From contig JAULBX010029124.1 in NCBI GenBank assembly GCA_032358255.1, forward strand, positions 1-23,732: a stretch of 23,732 bases of DNA, written 5' to 3'. The number at the start of each line of letters is the position of its first letter. Positions within the stretch are counted from its first letter, which is position 1. The notes below the pieces were generated by a model, which made no database searches, was not told the DNA's origin, and worked only from the letters and a program-made list of their open reading frames with translations. This document shows, in pieces, positions 18,317 to 23,732 of this stretch. The position numbers and the translations under genes were made by a program. The stretch is from Heterotrichella gracilis (lineage: Eukaryota > Sar > Xanthophyceae > Tribonematales > Xanthonemataceae).

Positions 18317-21300
18317 TCACGTGGCCAGCTCCACGCCTGATGGCAGCGCCAGCTTGCGGCCGTGGAACGCCACGTAGGCGATGTCCACGTTTGGCTCCTT
18401 GTGGAAGTCGTTCCACTCCTCCATGAGGTCCTCCTGGTTGATGAGCTTCACCACCGCCATGTTGCAGCAGCGGCGCCGCTGGAGCGGAATGCACATCCTG
18501 GGGCGGGGAGGGGGTTGATTAGGGAGGCACTGGCAATTTTGGGGTGGGCAGAAGGGTAGATTGGAGGGATGTCGGTCGCACACTAATTGGATAATGCACA
18601 TGCTGTACTTATACTCAATTGATGGCATGCAGGTGCCATGGATCTCTGGGTGCAAAAAGTCATCCATCGCCCACAAGCCACACACGCTTGTCATCACCAC
18701 ATAGTATATATACGAAGTGCATACGCAAGGATTTGCTTGATACTAGATGTATTAATAAAAAGACGTCAACAGATCCGGCACCCACCTGTTCCTCCCATCT
18801 GTCTTGCCCCTCCTGCCAGCCAGCTCGATCTCCTGAACCTCGGGCGGCACCTCATCATCCCCATCCCCATCCGCCTCCCCATCCTCGCTCATCGCATCCC
18901 CATCGCTGCTGGAGGAGTCCCCAGAAAACTCGGTGTCGTACCCAAAGTCCTGCACATACAGTCAGAAGTCACATACACATATCCAAACTAGAGAGGGATT
19001 CCAATCCAGCCACCGGCCTATGCCATACAATTGTAGAGAAACAATAACATGGAGGGGGTCAGCAACCATGGCCCATATGTCGTGACTCAACAGTGTCAAA
19101 GTAGTCATGGGATATACCAAGCATTAATATCATAACCGCTGATCACGGTGTCATATGACTTTCACATGTGTCAAAATACTCATGGGGTACATGTCGAGCA
19201 TTGATTATGGTGCATGTCAAGCTTTGATCATTCAGCATTGCTTGCTCACCTGCATGTACTGCGCATGCGCGTGGCTGCCCCTGTGCCACTCCTCGCCCCC
19301 CGAGGTGCTGGCGTGGGGGCTGGTGGGGGGCTGGTCCTCGGGGCTGGGGGAGGAGGAGGGGGGGGTGCGGTGGGGGGCGCGGCTGGTGGACGGTCCGGGG
19401 GCGGAGGTGGTGTCGGGTGAGGCGGATGTGCCTGCTGCGCTTGCGTGCGTGGCGGAGGATCGAGCGCGTGCGTCCTCGGCCTCTCGGCGCTTGGCCTCTG
19501 CAGTTACAAGGGCAGGGGGCGGGGAACCGTGGGTGGAAAAGGGTGGAGATGGGCGGGAGATTTGGTGGGAGATGTGCGGGAAATGGGTGGTGAGTGGGTC
19601 CCAGATGCCGCCTGGTGCATCGGGGCCATAGCGGACAACGGGGGCATGGCACATGCCGCGCTGTCCCGCCGCCAACCACATGTGCACCCAGGCTTGGTCG
19701 CCACCCAGCGCCACACAGCAGTGCAGGGGAACCCCCATCTCATGGATGGCTCCCCTCTCAGCACCCACTGACGCTCCACCACTACTCCTGCCCAGCCCCT
19801 CCCACCCAGCAGGCCCCGCTGGACCACTGGACGACAGCTCCCCAAACACCCCTCCCCTGCCCCACTTACCATTAAACCGCTCCATGGCCCGCTGCACCGC
19901 CTGTTCCTTGGTGTAGAAGCAGAACCACAGCACGGGGCGCAGCGCACCCCCGCACCCCTCCACGGGGGCAAACTCCACCCACTCGCCCCCCGCCGTGCCC
20001 CCCGACCCCACCACCGGCGGCAGCAGCCCCTGCCCCACCGCCTCCATTACAGCCGCGCGGGTGGTCAGGTCGTTCAGCGCGGCGCTCCACGGCTCTGCGC
20101 AGTTGCACAAGACTTATATAAGAAGGAAATGTGCTTATTGTGAGCGACTAGACCCATATCAATGACTATAGTGCACTTATACAGCGAGGGCGGGGCAAAA
20201 CTCCCCGTCTCTTGAGACTGCAAATATCAGGGAGGCACCCCGGGCTAACAAAGTATAGGAAAAAGTCCCCTGTTTACTATGCAAGTCTTTAAAAGAAGAA
20301 GTACAGATACAAATTAAAAAATCAGTTTATATATTGTTTTAAAATATATACATTCATGTTGCAGCCCTGCAACCCACCTGTGCACTTGTCTGCCAGCTTC
20401 TCCATGAGCGCGGGAGCACCCATGCCCTGCGTCAGCCCTTGCCCCACGCCCCCCACCAGCAGCGCCCCGCACGCCACCGGGCAGCTGTAGTGGCCCTGGC
20501 GCGAGATGGCAACCTGCTCGATGATGGCTGCAGTGGGGGGTGGATGGGGGGGAAGTCAGGGAGGGTTGTTTTTGCGTGTGTGCTGCGGGGCGGGAGGCAG
20601 CGGGTCCTGGCATCTGGACCAAGCTGGCAATCCAACCTGGCACCTGGTTGGTCTGCATGCGTTGTGGGCATCTCTCCCTGGGCGGGGGCATTTGCAGCAG
20701 CGTTTGATGGCTCGAGGGTTTGGTGCCGATGTTTAAAGTTAAGGTGCAAGTTGGTGCACCCACCCGCATGCCGCAGCACCAGTGCACCAAACATGAGGTT
20801 GCTGCCATGAACCATGCGCACTCTTGCATGCACCCTGCGCGCGTCTGTGCGATGCCCACCAGACTCTACAAATGAACACATGTACAAACGCGCCTGCTGT
20901 TGCGTTTTAAAGTTTGGCGCTTTGTTCATGGCGCCCACCTGTGCGCCGCAGCGCGTTGGCTCCTGTGTTAGGGTCTGCTGCTGACAATTGGGAGCAAATT
21001 AATCTATTTGATGACCCCACCTGTGTGCCGCAGCGCGCTTGGCTCCTTCAGCATGCGCAGCACCGGCGCGTCCAGCATGAGGTTGCTGTCCTCGGGGTGG
21101 TACAGGATGTGCTCCTCCTTGGCCAGGTGGCGGTTTGGGATGGCCGCCACCACCGACTGCAGGCGCTGGCGCTCGCTCTGCAGGTCCTCCTGGGGTACGC
21201 CCGACAGCAGCAGGTGGCCCAGGGGGTAGCCCTGCAGAAGGGGATCTTATATTAAAAGCTACAGATTTTAAAGTAATCAATAGGAAATGCAATGATTTTG

Positions 21301-23287
21301 AAGCAAAACCATTTTAGGGTCCTGTGGAATTGTCATCCTTCTACTCCTAATAGCCTAGATACTCTGTTTAGGGTCCAGCCCTTACGCCGCCTTAGGCAGT
21401 GCACTAACCTACATACATATTTGTGCCACAATCATGGTGGTTCAAGACATTCAAGCGCCCACTCACGTGCTGCATCTCCCTGTGCAGGTCCAGCAGGAAC
21501 AGCTCCAGCTCAGCAGTGGTCCAGTTCTCAAGCTGCGCCACGTAGGCAAGCATCTCGCCCTCCTCAACGGCTGCCCCGTGCGCGTCGCCAAACAGGAATG
21601 CTGCGGGCACATGGCAGCGGCTGATGAGGTAGTGGCGGTGGGCCGCCTCGCGCGCGTCGTTCTCAGACTCCTGGTTCTGGAAATGGTGGGGGAATGGTGG
21701 GGAAAAAGGGGACCCCAAAGGTTGAAAGAAAGGAGGCTAGTGAAGGGAAAGGGAGAGGCAGGAGAGGCCCAGGCACCACGCTGGGGTTGGGCTTGCTTGC
21801 TGGGGGTGACGCGTCATACTACTCCACTGGTGCACGATGAGAAGGGCAAAAGGGCATAAGGAAGTATTGGAGGTATTGTACGGCATTACACCGTGGCACG
21901 TTTATGACAAATGGCAGAGGTAAGCCATGGACCTCCTTGGCACATGCAATAGGTCCTTGGCAAGACGGGCCAGACCGTGACCTTGTGGGGGGTTGGCTGC
22001 GCTTACCAGCAGCAAGGCCACGCAGTGGATGTTCTTGCTCAACGCACTGCAGTAGGAGTCGTTGTGGTTGCCCTGGAACATGTGGTCAACCTGCACACGG
22101 GGAGGAGTGAGGTGCGGTGTTCCGGGGGCTCCATGACGTTGGCAGGGAACGTATTCAGGTTATTTCTACTCCCGCCTGTTTCTAGTCCCCCGGATGGTGG
22201 GGCAAACCCTGTATGGTTGTCTAGTGAGTGCATTAAAACCTGGTGACTTGAGAAACCCCTCCTGTTAATGGACTCTTAGGCTCTAGCTAGGGTGAGTGAG
22301 TTGATATGGAGAAAAATTACACCCCTAGGGAAGAGTACATAACGTGTGAGTGAGCTATTACCCTATAGGATGAACGGGGTTGGCCACTGGTGGCCCCCTG
22401 TCAAGGAAGAACCCTAGGGTGATGAGTTGGACCCTAGCGGAAACGAGCTGGACCCTGGTAAAACCCTAGATAAAGGGGTGTAGCACAGACGATGACCACA
22501 AAGGCTCACAGCATATGGTGCATCTGCAAAGGCGAGTGAGTACTGGTTGGGATCCTAGTGGCCAAACCCTTGTTAGGTTGCAAGGGGTGGCCAAACCCAT
22601 GCGTACCCAGTATGCCACGCGGCCGTCGTCACAGCCCCCGTCCACAAAGCAGCCCCTGAAGCGTATGTTGGCCACGTGCGGGGACTGTGCCACGGCCTTG
22701 TAGAGGCTGTGCAGGGGGTGAGCCTGTCGCTCCTGCAGGGGTGCACCAAATGGTAAGATACACTAAGCAGGTTTGCTCCAGGCACCAAGTGCTCATGTAT
22801 TTGCAACCACCAACGGCTGGGCAAAAGCACCCACTACCCAGGTACTTGCAAGTAACATTTTATCCAAGTATTAGCAAGCCACCAGCGTTCAGGGAACTTG
22901 CAAGCAGTGTCCAGTCCCCACATGCAAGCACTTGCAAGCACTCCCACTCCACGCCCTGCCTGTCAGCCCCACGACGTGGTAACAAACAACACGGTAGACA
23001 AGGAACAACCTTGCCTGGAGCTAGCGCCCAGCAAAGCATGCGAGTATCATGCTCACCTTGGGTGCTTTCTGGAGTTCCAGGTCGAAGTCCGCTCGCAACA
23101 GACCCGCCCACACCCCGTCCTGCTGGGCGAGCGAGTGGAGCGACTTGCTGGTTTCACTGACAGCCAGGACATCGTGGTAGTTTTCCAGGAACGACAGCGA
23201 GTGCAACACGCACTCCTCTGGGAGCTGCTGCAAGCCTGACAGGTTCCCCACTGCTTGCGATGGAGATCCCGTGTCTTTCGACTCCAT
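18317..23287 (-). CDS. F-box protein with acidic and Ser/Pro-rich C-terminal region (10 exons, 609 aa)
   Basis: Probable substrate-receptor subunit of an SCF ubiquitin ligase; the target is unknown. Exons: 23287-23057, 22732-22607, 22090-22007, 21676-21467, 21231-21021, 20527-20378, 20094-19870, 19497-19250, 18949-18786, 18497-18317; all junctions are GT-AG with matching phases. An in-frame TAG lies eight codons upstream of the ATG. The F-box is at about residues 19-62, with LQQLPEECVLHSLSFLEN and a following VWAGLLRADF. The middle (about 78-412) is globular and unrecognised; landmarks are NIRFRGCFVDGGCDDGRVAYW-type sequence near 100, NDSYCSALSKNIHC near 130, and VLWFCFYTKEQAVQRAMERFN near 392-412. 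Residues about 413-495 are Ala/Ser/Pro-rich, about 496-530 strongly acidic (phosphorylation-prone SSSSDGD). The C-terminus (about 550-609) is again conserved-looking, with NMAVVKLINQEDLMEEW and YVAFHGRKLALP. I see no Kelch, LRR or WD repeats. Confidence 0.83.
20310..20355. other. AT-rich patch in F-box intron 6
   Basis: A run of A/T with TATATATT- and TTTAAAATATATA-like sequence just downstream, in the transcript, of the exon 6 donor. It stands out from the surrounding G/C-rich DNA; no function is apparent. Confidence 0.5.
20757..21095 (-). repeat. Copies of F-box exon 5 segments in intron 5
   Basis: The exon 5 end (21017-21048, plus CCCACCTGTGTGCCGCAGCG then CGCTTGGCTCCT) is repeated at 20934-20964 with its donor. 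An adjacent interior segment (GCATGCGCAGCACCGGCGCG then TCCAGCATGAGGTTGCTG, from 21051) has a more diverged copy at about 20766-20808. Together they look like a broken duplicate of the exon's last 80 bp. Confidence 0.8.
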
Positions 23288-23732
23288 GACACCCAACAGG
23301 GCACTCGACTAGCGCAGAAGGATTAGAAGCGGGTTACACAAGGAACGTCAGAGGTTGCTTCGAAACGGCAAGCGCTATCGCTGGTGTCCACTAGGAGATA
23401 TGCATGGCATAGGTTGTTGAGTGTCGTTTAGGTAGACGGAAATCAGGCCTCACAGCAACCGGGCTTGCTGCTTTGCTTGTGCGTACAGTGTCAAGCTGAA
23501 AACCATAGCACCTCTGTACGAAACAAAGCAAGCAGTCCTTGTTTCCTTCGCTTGTATATCCATTTTGCCTTTCGACACCTCAGGGCTAAAATTTTGATGT
23601 CATGCGGGGGGGAATTTCCCGCCATAGCCTAGCTAGGTCAAGTTAACCAAACTTTGAGCTCAGTCACACTGCCCACCGCGCCTCAGAGCTCAGTGGGCAG
23701 CACTCAGGGCGGGGGAAAAGCAGTGGGAAATC
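23288..23732 (-). promoter_or_regulatory. 5' flank of the F-box gene
   Basis: Upstream of the F-box ATG this should hold the promoter and 5' UTR. No clear TATA box is visible. Near the right edge an 8-bp inverted repeat CTGCCCAC/GTGGGCAG (about 23668-23699) flanks a 16-bp loop; it could be a small hairpin or protein site, or chance. Confidence 0.35.

Noticed and set aside
19232..20110. Single long minus-strand open frame of 292 codons
   Set aside because: It contains F-box exons 7 and 8, but the part between (19498-19869) has a clean donor and acceptor and non-conserved sequence, so it is better read as an open intron. Retention would be in frame and cannot be fully excluded.

Overview
The window looks like nuclear DNA of a green alga, probably Chlorophyceae/Chlamydomonadales (genus not determinable here). 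Genes are broken into many short exons by GT-AG introns of about 95-580 bp. TGTAA polyadenylation-type signals occur downstream of stop codons. Degenerate TTTAGGG/CCCTAAA heptamers are scattered through introns, and encoded proteins resemble plant and algal families (an SnRK2-type kinase, a plant-type TMEM120 protein, an AAAP transporter, an F-box protein). There are no bacterial-style operons and I recognise no transposon, tRNA or rRNA. All exon models below were built by hand from splice sites, frame continuity and family resemblance.

Layout. (1) 3-1327, minus: 5' part of an unidentified gene, running off the left edge or ending at 197. (2) 1328-2756: no recognisable gene. (3) 2839-6355, minus: amino acid transporter, 8 exons, 519 aa. 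(4) 6356-8035: divergent spacer between transporter and kinase. (5) 8036-10392, plus: SnRK2-like Ser/Thr kinase, 6 exons, 340 aa. (6) 10393-12162: convergent spacer. (7) 12163-17082, minus: TMEM120 homologue, 11 exons, 374 aa. (8) 17083-18316: TMEM120 5' flank and F-box 3' UTR, with a minisatellite. (9) 18317-23287, minus: F-box protein, 10 exons, 609 aa. (10) 23288-23732: F-box 5' flank. The genes have no obvious shared pathway; this is an ordinary gene-dense stretch of a nuclear chromosome.

The striking pattern is structural. In the kinase, TMEM120 and F-box genes, introns (and the TMEM120 3' flank) carry diverged copies of the edges of neighbouring exons, typically 20-60 bp of coding sequence together with its splice site, arranged as tandem units of about 70-220 bp and often separated by telomere-like heptamers. 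Two copies in TMEM120 keep a plausible in-frame 3' splice site upstream of the authentic one and could give altered proteins; one 31-bp exon segment also has an inverted intronic copy. I did not see such echoes in the transporter gene.
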